From: Dipteronia dyeriana
Lineage: Eukaryota > Streptophyta > Magnoliopsida > Sapindales > Sapindaceae
DNA: 64,000 bases
Assembly: GCA_032871835.1 (NCBI GenBank)
Contig: CM065301.1
Location: 10,424,413-10,488,412, forward strand
Direction of reading: 5' to 3'
The position numbers and the translations under genes are program-made. This document shows positions 47,989 through 59,942 of this stretch, piece after piece. The notes below the pieces were generated by a model. That model saw only the letters and a program-made list of their open reading frames with translations, made no database searches and had not been told where the DNA came from. The first letter of the stretch is position 1; the number at the start of each line of letters is the position of its first letter.

Positions 47989-50099
47989 TGTTGGGGAAAG
48001 TGTCTTAAGAACAAATGTTGTTAATCTTTATGTTGAATTAATAATTAGATTGACATTTTATTTTATATTTGTTTACATTTAGTGTGATTAATATTATATT
48101 AATAACATAAAATTCTTTGATTATTAAATGTAATATTAAACATAGTATATAAGTTGTTATATACATGAGGATTATGTTTAATATAATAATCTTAATTGTT
48201 TGTAATTGATAATTAAAGTTGGGACCCTTAATTAATAAAAATTATTAGTACAGTTCATTCCCATTAAGAATGAAATAGTTTTATCTGAACTGTTGATGTG
48301 GTGATATTAGAATAAAGGTACTTTGTACAATAAGATTATGCAAGATGTGGACACGATAAATTAAAATCTTTAATAATCTCTGTCTTGAAACAAACTATTC
48401 CCATTTATCAAATAGACGGTCATATTGGGAACGATCTTAATCCTGAGAATTTAATAGACTCCTACTTATGGACTCGTGTCTTTTGACTTACTCGGTATGG
48501 TTTCCTCAAATTGTCAAACCTAAAACCTTGCATCTTAGAGACATGATGATATATTTAGCCAGGAATGATAATATACAAGATGTAATCCATTTCTTCTTAA
48601 CTGAAGTAGACAAACAGTTCTGTTCAGTAAATGATTTGGGTCTTGAACAATAGAGCGTTTTATTTATGATAAGTTCATAAATAATTGTTTACTAGAGAAT
48701 CACGAGCACTCAAGGATAACGAAGTAATTGAGAGGTCAACGGATTTGAACCTAGCTCATATTAGGATCTGTTTATAGATAATTGATCTATATGTAATGAT
48801 TATACCAATGAAATGTTCGATTCCTATTTAAGTAATTAATTATATAATTACAAGAGTACATTTCCAGTTTTTTATTGAAATAAATTTGGAATTAATAAAT
48901 CTTATATTTAATTAAGAAGTTTAATTAATTATTAAAGATTTATTGGAACTTAAAATTATAAATTCATGTGTCCTCGTACCATCTCCATATCACTTTATTA
49001 AACATTAAGGTATAATTAGGTTTCGTGAGTAATTTAGAATTAATCATATACACATAAAGAAGTTTATGTATATTTTTTATATTTAATTATATATAATATT
49101 ATATAATATATAATATATTTTTTCAATGGTTTGATAAGTAAGTGGACGGTAGTGGCCATCAAAAGTTATTTTTTTAATTTATCTTTGTTTTATTTTTTTA
49201 ATTTAAAAGACCAGTGAATGCTCTCAAGTCTCACCCACCCAAGACCAATAATGGCCATTCTCCGGTTTTGAGAGATGTGATAATTTTTTTTTACAGACGC
49301 AGATCTCATTGAGCTCTCTCTCCATCAATTGCTCTTTAACAATTGAAGACTGATGAGTGATGGGATCGAGCTCGGCCTTTTTTTAAAGACACCACACAGA
49401 GAGGAAAAATGAAATATGTTTTGTCTCTAGCTCTCTCTCTTTCTTGGGTTTTATTTTTGATACAAGATCAAGAATTCAAGTGTTTTTTTTTTACCAAAAA
49501 CAAGAAGCGTTCTTGTAAAGAACACCATAAAGTGTTCATGGTTTTTTCTTCTACATGAGAAAGAGGAACAAGGAAGTGTCTTTGTTTTTCCATTGACGAA
49601 ACAGAACACTAAGACGAGTTCTAAGTGTATTTTTTTTTCTTTTTTTAGGTTCAACAAAATCAAGAAGAGTTCTTGGTTGTTTGTTTTCTTTTAAAAGAGA
49701 AAAATATTTTTGGGTATTAAGCCTCTGATAAATATTGTGAGAGTCTCAACATTTTATTTTGGTGTCTCACGTGATGAGTACACATTAAGTACAGAAAATT
49801 CAAGAGTATGCCCACCTATCGGTTCTTTTATGTTGGAGATTCTGTATGGAAGAATTTGGTTCGAGGGAATAACGAAGATCTTGAAGTAGAAGAAGATCTT
49901 GAAGTAGAAGAACTCGTATCAAATGAATCATGAAAAGTCTACATCGGTAACTATTTTTTTTCCTTACTATTTACGGTTTAATTTTAAAATCAATATAATC
50001 ACGATGATCTAAATCGATTTTGTTTTTTATGAAATTTTTTACAACCATACCCATAGCCATTTCACAGCCGGTACTGATTTTCGGATCCCGAAACCAACA
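47989..50099 (+). repeat. Copia-4 3' LTR, about 2.1 kb
   Basis: It starts TGTTGGGGAAAG right after the polypurine tract and appears to end at GAAACCAACA (50099), giving TGTTGG...CCAACA ends. Several stretches are repeated in inverted orientation nearby (47262-47595, 52240-52790, 53385-54010) and in a minus-strand copy (55730-56749). Confidence 0.7.
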
Positions 50100-50126
50100 A
50101 CAGGTAATATTCTTTAGATACCTGTA

Positions 50127-50445
50127 TTTAGAAAAACATTTTTCTTTTGTTAAGAGTTGAAACAAGAACTCTTCTTGTTTTCCCCTCTCCGTTCTCTCAA
50201 TTTTGTTGAAGAAGACAACGACTTAGAACTATTGTACTTGGAACCCAAAAACAGAGAATATTCACGAGGGAGAGGGAGAGGGAGAGAGATAGCTCGTCTC
50301 ATCCATTTGTGAGACTAGAACCATTCTCATCTCACTTCTTTCTTTTTAAAACATTAATTTTTCTTCTCTCAAGACCAGAGAATGGCTATTATTGGTCTTG
50401 GGTAAAAAAAAAGGCAAAACAAACAAAATAAAAATAAAAACTATT
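50127..50445 (-). repeat. Inverted LTR-derived segment, copy 1
   Basis: AAAACATTTTTCTTTTGTTAA through GAGAATGGCTATTATTGGTC recurs at 52498-52760 and 53735-54005. On the minus strand its end reads like the copia-4 LTR near 49225-49260 (CAAGACCAATAATGGCCATT). Confidence 0.7.
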
Positions 50446-50453
50446 GGTGGGTG

Positions 50454-51454
50454 GTAGGAGTGAATCCAGGATTTTTTATCAGACGGAGCTGAACTAGATA
50501 CTGGTTATAAATTTTTTTAAACAACCATAGTAGAAATATGAAATTCATTTATAAAAATTAAATTCACAACTAATCATGATACATTATAAATCTAACCCCT
50601 CAAAATGTATATTCCAATAAAATAAATAAAATCAAGAAAGAAAGAAACATATAATATAATGTAAATACAATAAAAAAGATTGAGTGGAATCCATATCTAC
50701 ACGAGGCTTCTCGTCAAACTCATCTATTATGGAATCTATATCTATAGAATCAGTAAATTCTCTATCAATATAAATAACTATGCAATTTACAAAAAAATCA
50801 TTCTCCATCTTCATGTGAAAAGATGTCTTAAGAAGATTCGTGGCTGAAAATGCATAGTAGAAAAAATGTTCCACAAACTAACACACAAATAATTGTATCT
50901 ATAATCTATATGTTAATGTCCTATAATTGTAACAATAAACAAATCACAAACAAAATTAATTAAATCAAACTAATCATAAATCAATTTTAATGTAATAAGG
51001 AAATCCTAACAAGTAATAAAATAAAAAGGTAAATAATAAAATAATATACAAGTACATTTTTACCTTATATGAAGAGAGTGTTTTTGCAAATGTGGTCCCA
51101 AGCTTGTTAAAAAAATTCAAAGTGAGATAGATAGAAATAAAACTATAAAAGAAAGCATAAAAGAATAGAGAAAAAAAAAAAAAAACCATGAGAAAAGAAG
51201 ACGAAAATAAAAAAGGGAAATGAAGGAGTTGTCGGTCGTGGGATCTAGACAATAAAGAGGTACACATACTCATAAGGTGACAATTTGATAAAATGAATGA
51301 ATATTGAGATTAATAGTTGATAATTTATATTGGGTTTGTGTTAGGTTTGTAATACTTTGTGTAACTTATACCCTATTTAAAACATGATTTTTTTTGTTTA
51401 AGAAATCGTGGACGGGGCTACAGCCCCGTGCAGCCCACACAATAACTTATCCTT
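50454..51454 (-). mobile_element. hAT-type element with perfect 8-bp target duplication
   Basis: GGTGGGTG at 50446-50453 and at 51455-51462 flanks exactly 1001 bp. The ends resemble those of the hAT element at 26966-28166 in reverse: the minus-strand start has GGGGCTGTAGCCCCG, like GGTTGTAGCCCACC there, and the far end has AATCCTGGATTCACTCC, like AATTTCTGGTTTCGCCCC. It interrupts a foldback repeat whose uninterrupted paralogues lie at about 52800 and 54070. Confidence 0.85.
50632..50850 (-). pseudogene. hATC dimerisation domain remnant, minus strand
   Basis: LLKTSFHMKMENDFFVNC and VIYIDREFTDSIDIDSIIDE match the hATC fragment at 27725-27910 in order and spacing. The start ATG of this frame (50874) lies in decayed sequence and the frame is short, so it is a transposase tail and not a gene. 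Confidence 0.65.
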
Positions 51455-52135
51455 GGTGGGTGTTACACAAAGTCACCATCACCCTGCTTGTAAATCAAGG
51501 CTCCATGAAAAAATATATTATCTTAGGCTACGGAGAAAAAAGGAGAGATATATTGTATGGTAATTATTCTTGAGTGGTTAAACCACTCCAAGATAAAAAA
51601 ATAAAAAATAATTTAACAATTAATAAACTTAATATCAACCACTATATTAAATAAATATTCTATACATAGTTCACTCTCATTAAGAACAATATATAAACTA
51701 TTTTATATATACTTAATGACAACCATTATATTACTTAAATATTCAATAAATGGTAGACTCTTGTTAAGAACAATATATAAACTACTTTATATATTGATTT
51801 CAATTTATCCTGTTCACGTCTTATATATATAAATTAATTTATGTATTGTTCTTGATGAAGAACAATATATAAACTACTTTATATATTGATTTCAATTTAT
51901 CGTGTTCACGTCTTGTATATATTAATTAATTAATTTATTGTTCTTGATAAGAGTACATCACTTGTTGAATATTTAGTTAATATTATGTGTTTTATTAAAT
52001 TTATTAATTGTTAAATTATTTTTTATTTTTTATCTTGAAGTGGTTTAACCACTCAAGAATAATTGTCATACGATATATCTCTCGTTTTTTGTCCATGACC
52101 TATGAAATATATTTTTTCATGTTTTGTGCACCGCC
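51455..52135. repeat. Foldback (MITE-like) repeat, copy 1
   Basis: The left arm (CATGAAAAAATATATT, GAGAGATATATTGTATGG, TTCTTGAGTGGTTAAACC) is repeated in reverse complement in the right arm ending near 52130 (GGTTTAACCACTCAAGAA, CGATATATCTCTC, AATATATTTTTTCATG). Arms are well over 100 bp. Between them another inverted pair based on GAACAATATATAAACTA occurs. Confidence 0.8.
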
Positions 52136-52795
52136 ACTAATAGATTTCTTTTGATTTTATTTTTTTGTTTTGCTTTTAAATAAAAAATAGATCAATGTTC
52201 TCCTCCACCCAAGATCAATAATAGTCATTCTATTCAACCATAAATAGTAAGGAAATAAATAGTTATCCTTATAGACCTTTTGCGATTCCCTTAATTCGAG
52301 TTTTTCCATTTCAGGATCTTCGTGATTTCTCGAACCAAATTCTTCTACACCGAATCTCTAATACAAAAGAATCGATGGGTGAATGTTTTCGTATTTAACA
52401 AAAAATTTCGACTCTCGAATTTTTATTCAAGTTGTATACTCAATTCTTAAGACAACAAAACAAAAAAAAAATATTGAAAGACTCTCCCGAGACTAGTATT
52501 TAGAAAAACATTTTTCTTTTATTAAAAATTGAAACAAGAACTCTTCTTATTTTCCCCTCTCCGTTCTCTCAATTTTGTTGATGAAGTAAACGACTTAAAA
52601 CTATTGTACTTGGAACCCAAAAACAGAGAAGACTCACGAGTGATTGGGAGAGAGTTAGTTCGTCTCATCCATCTGTGAGACCAGAGCCATTCTAATCTCA
52701 CTTCTTTCTTTTAAAACATTAATTTTTCTTTACTCAGGACCAGAGAATGGCTATTATTGGTGATCTATTCTTTATTTGAAAAGCAAAACAAAAAA
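52136..52795 (-). repeat. LTR-derived segment, copy 2
   Basis: A short plus-oriented piece (CACCCAAGATCAATAATAG) is followed from about 52240 by the reverse complement of the copia-4 LTR end (49960 back to about 49230). Confidence 0.65.
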
Positions 52796-53325
52796 ATCAA
52801 AAGAAATCTATCGGTGGGCGGTGCATTTTTTGTAAATCAATGCTCCATGAAAAAAATATATTATCTTAAGCCATGGAAAAAAAAAGAGAGATGTATCCTA
52901 TGACAATTAGTTTTGAGTGGTTAATCCATTCCAAGATAAAAAATAAAAATTAATTTAACAATTAATAAAATTTAATGGCAACCACTATATTAAATAAATA
53001 TTCAATAAATGGTGTATTCTCATTAAAACAATATATAAATTATTTTATGTATATAAGAGGTAAATATGATAAATTAAAATCTATATATAAAATAATTTAT
53101 GTATTATTCTTAATGAAAATTCAAGGTTTATTGATATTTATTTAATATAATGATTGTTATTAAGTTTATTAATTATTAAATTATTTTTAAATTTTTATAT
53201 TAGAATGGTTTAACCACTCGAGAATAATTATCATATAATATATCTTTATTTTTTGATACTATATTTTTTGTATGGTGCATTGATTTTCAAGTGGGGTAGT
53301 TGTGACGCCCACTAATAGATTTCTT
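52796..53325. repeat. Foldback (MITE-like) repeat, copy 2
   Basis: It is the same repeat as 51455-52135 without the hAT insertion beside it: CGGTGGGCGGTGCA, then GTAAATCAATGCTCC, GAGAGATGTATCC and TTTTGAGTGGTTAATCC, closing with GGTTTAACCACTCGAGAA in the right arm. Confidence 0.7.
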
Positions 53326-53650
53326 TTGATTTTTTATTTTTTTTGCTTTTTAAATAAAAAATAGATCAATGCTCTCACCCATCCAAGACCAATAGTAGCC
53401 ATTTTATTAAACCATAAATAGTAAGAAAATAATTAGTTACCTTTGTAGATTTTGTATGATTCCCTTTATTCGAGTTCTTCCATTTTAAGATTTTTATGAT
53501 TCTTTCGAATCAAGTTCTTCTATACTGAATCACTAATATAAAAGAATCGACGGGTGAATGTTTTGATATTCAGGAGAAAATTTCAACTCTTAAATTTATA
53601 TTCAAATTGTATATTCAACTCTTAAGACAAATAATAATAATAATAATAAT

Positions 53651-53700
<50 letters not shown>

Positions 53701-54065
53701 AGACTCTCTCACAATATTATTTTGAAGTTAATATTTAAAAAAACATTTTTCTTTTGTTAAAAATTGAAACAAGAACTCTTTTTGTTTTCCCCTCTCCATT
53801 CTCTCAATTTTGTTGAAGAAGAAAACGACTTTGAACTATTTTACTTGGAAGTTGGAACCCAATAACAGAGAAGATTCACGAGTGAGAGGGAGAGAGAGAG
53901 GAGCCTCGTCCATCTGTGAGACCAGAACCATTCTCATCTCACTTCTTTCTTTTTAAAACATTATTATTTTTTTCTTCTCTTAGGACCAGAGAATGGCTAT
54001 TATTGTTCTTGGGAGGGTGAGGGCATTGATATATATTTTATTTAAAAGCAAAACAACAAAAATAA
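53326..54065 (-). repeat. LTR-derived segment, copy 3, with microsatellite
   Basis: It repeats the arrangement of 52136-52795. A (TAA)n tract passing into (AT)n fills 53631-53698. The end again reads GAGAATGGCTATTATTG. Confidence 0.7.
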
Positions 54066-54340
54066 AAATAAATCTGTTGGTGGGCGGGCACAAAGTCATC
54101 ACCACCCCCAATTGTAAATCAATGCTCCGTGAAAAAATATATTACGAGAGATACCATGTACGGTAATTAATTTTTGAGTGGTTAAACTATTTCAATATAA
54201 AAAATAAAAAATACTTTAAAAAATAAAAAATACTTTAAAAAATAATAAAATTTAATGACAACTACTATATTAAATAAATATTCAATAAGTGGTATGCTCT
54301 CGGTTCTTTATGTATAGATGAACAATTCTAAATTAATCAC
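54066..54340. repeat. Foldback repeat, copy 3 (right arm missing)
   Basis: GTTGGTGGGCGGGCACAAAG, AATCAATGCTCC and TTTTTGAGTGGTTAAACT are present; the right arm is not found before MULE-C. Confidence 0.6.
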
Positions 54341-54899
54341 TAAACCTCATAAGAGGAAATAAGGATATATATCACTTTTTCAATTTTAATTTGTGTAACT
54401 AATACCACTTTAATAACTCATGTTTTATTAGTATCAAAGTAAGTGATGAGACTACAATGTCCTTACTTGTTTTTATCTTATTTTTTTACTTTCTCTTTCT
54501 TCCCATTCTCTCAGACCACCTCTCTCTCTCGCCCACCCTCCCTCCATCCCTCTCTCTCTCTCTCCATCGTCTAATGAACAAAGACGGAGTTGGGTTGACA
54601 GGAATTCTCGCCCACAGAATAGTGGCTATTGAAGGTAATATTTCTGAAAAAAAAAAGTTTTTTGATGTTTTATTTCAAATTTAATTTTGTTGATTATGAG
54701 ATATTAATTTTGTTTTGGTTGATTTTGAGTTTTCAATTTAGTTTTTATTGTGAATTTGTTGATTTTGATATGGATGGTGAGTTTGTTGAATCTGAATGGG
54801 GTTTGTTTAAATCTTGAATTGGTGGGTTTGAGTTTGAGTTTGTCGAATCAAAGAAGATGAACAGTAACTGATGTTGAGTTTTTATTTTTATTTTTTTAT

Positions 54900-55175
54900 T
54901 TCGAGACTTATTTATGAATACCCGGAACTTACTGTACTTATTCGAGACTTATTTATGAATACCCGGGACTTACTGCACTTATTCGAGACTTAATTTATGA
55001 ATACCCGAGACTTATTACTCTTATTCGATACTTAATTTATGAATACGTATTTGCTCCATTTCAAGACTTATTTATGAATACCCGAGACTTATTCATGCGT
55101 TTTCGAGATTTATTCATGCATTTTCGAGACTTATTCATGTGTTTTCGAGACTTATTTATGCTTTTTCGAGACTTA
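54900..55175 (+). repeat. TCGAGAC tandem array in MULE-C
   Basis: Units start at 54902, 54943 and 54984 (41-bp spacing), then shorten to about 21 bp (TTCGAGACTTATTCATGCATT) near 55090-55170. The 41-bp form is about twice the 21-bp form. Confidence 0.85.
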
Positions 55176-55199
55176 ATTCAATTTACTTCTTCTTCTTCA

Positions 55200-55560
55200 T
55201 CGTGATGGAGGTCTGTTCGACCTCCATCAATGGTGAAAGCGACAAGCCGACGACGGTGCCCATCGACTCTAAAGATAGTCGGATCTGAAAGATCAGACAA
55301 CGCCGAGTTCGTTGGTGCCATCAGTTTCATCATATTCGCAATGGATCGTCATAGATCTGATGATGAAGGATCGACGATGGTTCGAGTTTGGCTTCATTTC
55401 TCTCTCTACATAGCTCGAAACTGAAAACAAAGACTACAGTTACAACGATTGGCATTGGACGAACGTTTTTTTGATGGTTTTATCCGTCAACTCACCGGTC
55501 GACGGCAACAACTCCATTGATGGAGCTCAGAGCTCCATCAATGGTGGTTTCTGAATTAAA
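55200..55560 (+). other. GC-richer block in MULE-C with inverted CTCCATCAATGG words
   Basis: The word GACCTCCATCAATGGTG near 55220 is echoed as CCATTGATGGAGCTC and GAGCTCCATCAATGGTG near 55513-55545. An open frame at 55230-55424 has no recognisable domain. It may be a fragment of host DNA, but this is unproven. Confidence 0.35.
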
Positions 55561-55729
55561 AAAGAAAAAGACTGACACAAGAAAAAGATAGATGAGCGGG
55601 GGTATTTTTGTCCAAATCCCATCTTTAGTGCTATTTAAACTAGAGTTATTAAAGTGGTGCTAATTGCACAAATCGACTCCCAAAAAATGTTATATAAATT
55701 TTCGACCCAACCTCATTATAACATAATGT

Positions 55730-56749
55730 TCAATACATTGTGATAGGGATAATATAAGGATACATGGACCTATAATTTCAAGCTCCAATAAATCTTTAAT
55801 AATCAATTGAACTCTTTAATTAAATATTATATTTATTAATTCTAGATTTATTCTATTAAAAAACTAGAACTGTATTTTTGTCATTATAGAATTAATTATT
55901 CGAATTGGAATTGAACAGTCTATTGATATAATCACTACATATAGATCAATCCTCCATAAACAGTTCGTAATTTGAGTTAGGTTCAACTCCGTTGACCTCT
56001 CATTTTCTTCCTTATCCTTGAGTGTCCATGATTCTCTAATGAACAATTATTTATGATCTTATTATAAATTGGACGCTCTATGTTCAAGACCAGAATCATT
56101 TACTCAAGAGAACTGTTTGTCTACTTCAATTAAGAAGGAATGGATTCCATCTTGTATATTATCATTCCCAACTAAATATATCATTATGTCTCCAAGATAC
56201 AATGTTTTAGGTTTGACAATATAAGTAAACCATACCGAGTAAGTCAAAAGACACAACTTTATAAGTAGAAGTCTGTTAAATACTCAGGATTAAGATCGTT
56301 CCATATATGACCATTTATTTGATAAATGAAAATACTTTGTTTCAAGACGAAGATTATTAAGGATTCCAATTTATCGTGCCCACATCTTGTATAATCTTAT
56401 TGTACAAAGTGTCTTCATTATAATATTACTACATCAACAGTTCGAATAAAACTGTTCCATTCTTAATGAGAATGAACCGTACTAGTAATTTTAATTAATT
56501 AAAGAACTCAACTTTAACTATCAATTACAGATAATTAATATTATTATATTAAACATAATCCTCATGTAGTCATATATGTAACAACTTATATACTATGTTT
56601 AATATTATATTTAATAATCATGAAATTTTATGTTATTAATACTATATTAATAATATTAAATGTACACAAATATAAAATGAAATATCAATCTAATTATTAT
56701 CTCAGCATAAAGATTAACAACATTTGTTTTTAGGGCATTTTCCCACACA
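55730..56749 (-). repeat. Copia-4-type LTR, minus strand, truncated
   Basis: In reverse complement it follows the copia-4 LTR from its start (TGTGTGGGAAAATGCC, reading down from 56749) to the part equivalent to about 49000. The end of the LTR is missing. Confidence 0.75.
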
Positions 56750-56888
56750 ATCACCTACTTGTCCTAAAATAGACGAGACACATCTGCCAATGTTAGAAAC
56801 TGACACAGATGTCGACTTTTGACTGCCTTTGTCTGATTGAAAATAAGAATCAGTGTTGTCAATAGGAATCAAATCCCTACCAAAATAT
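56750..56888 (-). pseudogene. Copia RNase H remnant, minus strand, same deletion as copia-4
   Basis: YFGRDLIPIDNTDSYFQSDK, then QKSTSVSVSNIG, leads within about 25 bases to the polypurine-like GGACAAGTAGGTGA and the LTR. The join is at the same place as in 47765-47988, so both copies come from one deleted ancestor. Confidence 0.7.
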
Positions 56889-57112
56889 AGGGGACAAAAA
56901 ATTATTGGCACTGTTTGAGGGGTGTGTTGTGCAAATATCACCACTTTACTAATATATATTTAAAAGGCACCAAAAGAGTCTTTGAGACAAAAATACCTCG
57001 AAATATTTTAACAGTTCCGGTAGTTGTCGTTTTCAAAGTCAAAGAGAAGCAACAGTCAAACCGACGGAAAACTAATCGACGGTGAAGTGACCGGAACAGC
57101 TGCAATTGACAA

Positions 57113-58185
57113 AGGTAAGATTGGTTATTTTTCCTTGTTTTTGTTGTTGTTGACTTGCATTACATGTTAGAATTGAGTTTTGTTGATAGGAATTGTAGAA
57201 ACCGGTTAAAGTAGAGATGTGAGAATGGTTGTGGTTTAGGTTAGGGTTTGTAATTTGGTTGAATATCAGTTGAGGAAGATGAAATCTGGATTTTCGAGAC
57301 TTTTTTCAAGAAAATCGAGCTTATTTGATTAGTCGAGCTATTTTTTTCGTGGAAATTAGGTTTTGGTAGATCGAGGTTTTTGGAAAAGGAATCGAGTTTT
57401 TTCGAAAAGAAATCGAGCTTTTTAAAAAAAGAATTGAGCCATTTCGAAAAGGATCGAACTTTTTTGAATAGGTTCGAGCTGATTTAGAATTAGATCGAGC
57501 GGATTTGAAAGGGATCGAGCTTTTTTAAAAAGGGATCAATCTTTTTTTAAAAGTGATCTAGTTTTTTTTTTAAAAGTGATGGAGCTTTTTTGAAAGGGAT
57601 CGAGCCTTTTTGAAAAGGATCGAGCCTTTTTGAAAAGGATCGAGCCTTTTTGAAAAGGAATCGAGCCTTTTTAAAAAAGAGATCGTTTTTTTAATTTTTT
57701 AAAAGAGATTGAGCTTTTTTTAAAAGTGATGGAGCTTTTATGAAAGGGAGCTTTTATGAAAGGGAGCTTTTATGAAAGGGATCGAGCCTTTTTGAAAGGG
57801 ATCGAGCCTTTTTGAAAGGGATCGAGCTATTTTGAAAAGAAATCGAGATTTTTTGAATATGTTTCGAGCTTTATTGAATATGTTCGAGCTGTTTTTGAAT
57901 TGGATCGAGCCTGTTTGAAAAGGGATCGAGCCTTTTTTAAAAGGGATCGAGCCTTTTTTAAAAGGGATCGAACTTTTTTAAAAAGGGATCGAGCTTTTTT
58001 TAAAAGTGATGGAGCTTTTTTGAAAGGGATCGAGCCTTTTTGAAAGGGATCGAGCCTTTTTGAAATGGATCGAGCCTTTTTGAAAGGGATCGAGCCTTTT
58101 TGTAAATCAATCGAGCTTTTTTGAAAGGGATCGAGCTTTTTAATAAAATTCTGTTTAATAATGTTGTATTTCTGTTACATTGCAG
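57113..58185 (+). other. Probable 5'-UTR intron holding the array
   Basis: A donor AAAGGTAAGAT at 57113 and an acceptor TTACATTGCAG ending at 58185 flank the array, and the acceptor touches the ATG of the DUF1985 frame. MULE-B keeps the same donor at 22544. Splicing is inferred from sequence only. Confidence 0.55.
57296..58140 (+). repeat. 20-bp TCGAG/T-tract array in MULE-D
   Basis: About forty units of the type GGATCGAGCCTTTTTGAAAG are found. At 58021-58100 the period is exactly 20 bp over four units. Elsewhere it varies from about 19 to 24 bp, with one triple repeat of GGGAGCTTTTATGAAA near 57746-57780. Confidence 0.9.
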
Positions 58186-59309
58186 ATGAGAATTAGGTTG
58201 AGGGATTCGCTTAGAACTCCAGAAGGATACTGGTACGAGGTCAAATTGACACGACACAACCATTTTGATGCCCTCGCCCATATAGACGACTCGCTGAACT
58301 GTGTCCCTGTAGAATTTACAGATGAAGACCGTCGGCGGTTCATGGCGTCATGTTTCGGGCATTTCCTGATGATACATAGAGAGATGAAGTTTTTTGGTGG
58401 TATTATCCATCGGTTTCTTTTGAGGGAGCTCTATCATAACGGCCCTATAGATGAGATGCACTTCATGTTAGGAACCCAGCTGGTGAGGTTTTCGAAGGTG
58501 GAATTTTGCTTGATCACCGGACTGCGGTTTGGAGTTGTACCAGAGACCACAATGTATGCAGCAGTGGAGAATGGCATACATGAGCGGTACTTTCCTGGAG
58601 CTGAGGAGGTGTCGCTGGAGTAGATTATGGGTGTTGTCACCGGCACAAATTTTGGACAGGCGTACGATGCTGTCAAGTTTTGCCTCTTATGTATGCTGAA
58701 CTGGATACTGATGGGGGTGGATGAGAGATTCAAGATTCCAATTTGGCAGTTTCGGTTGGTTGAGGACCTCGATGCGTTCGACGAGTTCCCGTGGGGTGCC
58801 CACATGTACAAGCATTCCATTTACTCATTCAATCATGCGTTTGACTGGCGAAGAGACAGGTTCGAGCGACGCTGGCAGGAAAAGGGCGTTGATGTACACA
58901 GGGTGGAGACGTACAACATGTACGGTCTTTCTCATGCCCTGTTGGTAAGAAGTTCAAACCACAAATTGTACTTTATTGTTGGTGCCCAAAATTGTATGGA
59001 TACTTATCGTACTTATCTATGATGCAGATATTTGCTTTGGAGGTGATCCTTGAGTTGGCCAAAGAGGTCGGTGTCCGGAGGTTACTGATCTGACTCCCCG
59101 TATTTTGAAGTGGGAGTTGACCAAAAAACCGAGAGGGAAGAAGCTAGCAAAGATTTTCAAAGCCAGGGTATGTATTTATTTTGATAATGTTTTTATTAGT
59201 TACTATTTGTACAATGACATTGTTCTAACTAATATTTCAGATGTTTGCGATCAAGGAACTGGTGCCGACACCAGCTGAGAGACAGGCACCGTACTATGCC
59301 TGCCTAGAC

Positions 59310-59331
59310 GGGGGGGGGGGGGGGGGGGGGG
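59310..59331. repeat. Poly(G) tract, 22 bp
   Basis: It lies inside exon 3 of the DUF1985-Ulp1 gene, between ACLD and EPV-like codons, and probably shifts the frame. Confidence 0.9.
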
Positions 59332-59942
59332 AGCCTGTATGTAGAAGATGACATGGATGATATGCCGCCTGAGGTCCCTGATCAGACCACCTTAGGCGGG
59401 ATCAGTGGTACAGACATGACCATTGATAGTGAGGGATCTGAGCCCGCCGCTGGGGGTTTGAGGCCTAGTGACAGTGAGGGATATGAGACAGACCCTCAAC
59501 GAGAAAGACATAGGCATAGGCGGGTTCGGTTTTCCACCCCCGGACATGGTACATCTACAGGGGATTCCCGTGGGTTAGTTGGACGTGATGGAAAGGTAAG
59601 TTGAAAACAAAGTTAAGTGTTTTTTATTAACACGTGCTGATAGTTTTTTACTAACAATGTAGACATGATTTCAGGCTCCGTGGACTGAAATGTTGAATGA
59701 TGTGCGTGAAGCCCTCCGGAAGAGTGACGAGGATCGACAATGTCAACACTTGGAGTTGTTGGATATGATCTGAAAGAGTGATGAGGATCGTCAGCAGCAA
59801 CACCGATTGTTACTGGATATGATCTGGAGGCTTCAAGGTTTGACCTTAAGTACACACCGGGATGGCCCCCCACCTCCTGATCAATTATTTAGTCCCGGAG
59901 GGTCGAATGATAGGTTTACGGGTGGGATAGACACCCAGACTC

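Larger units (their letters stand above)
54375..55690. mobile_element. MULE-C: non-autonomous Mutator-like element
   Basis: The left end TTTGTGTAACTAATACCACT continues TTAATAACTCATG; the right end on the other strand reads TTTGTGCAATTAGCACCACT and continues TTAATAACTCTAG, so the terminal inverted repeats are clear. They resemble the ends of MULE-A, B and D. The right end also has GGGGGTATTTTTGTC, like AAAATACCCCC near the left end of MULE-A. The interior holds a TCGAGAC array and unrecognised GC-richer DNA (55200-55560) that may be a captured host fragment. Confidence 0.75.

Noticed and set aside
57296..58140. Regular short repeats resembling a CRISPR array
   Set aside because: The units are contiguous and degenerate with no unique spacers, lie in a plant transposon, and no cas genes are present.
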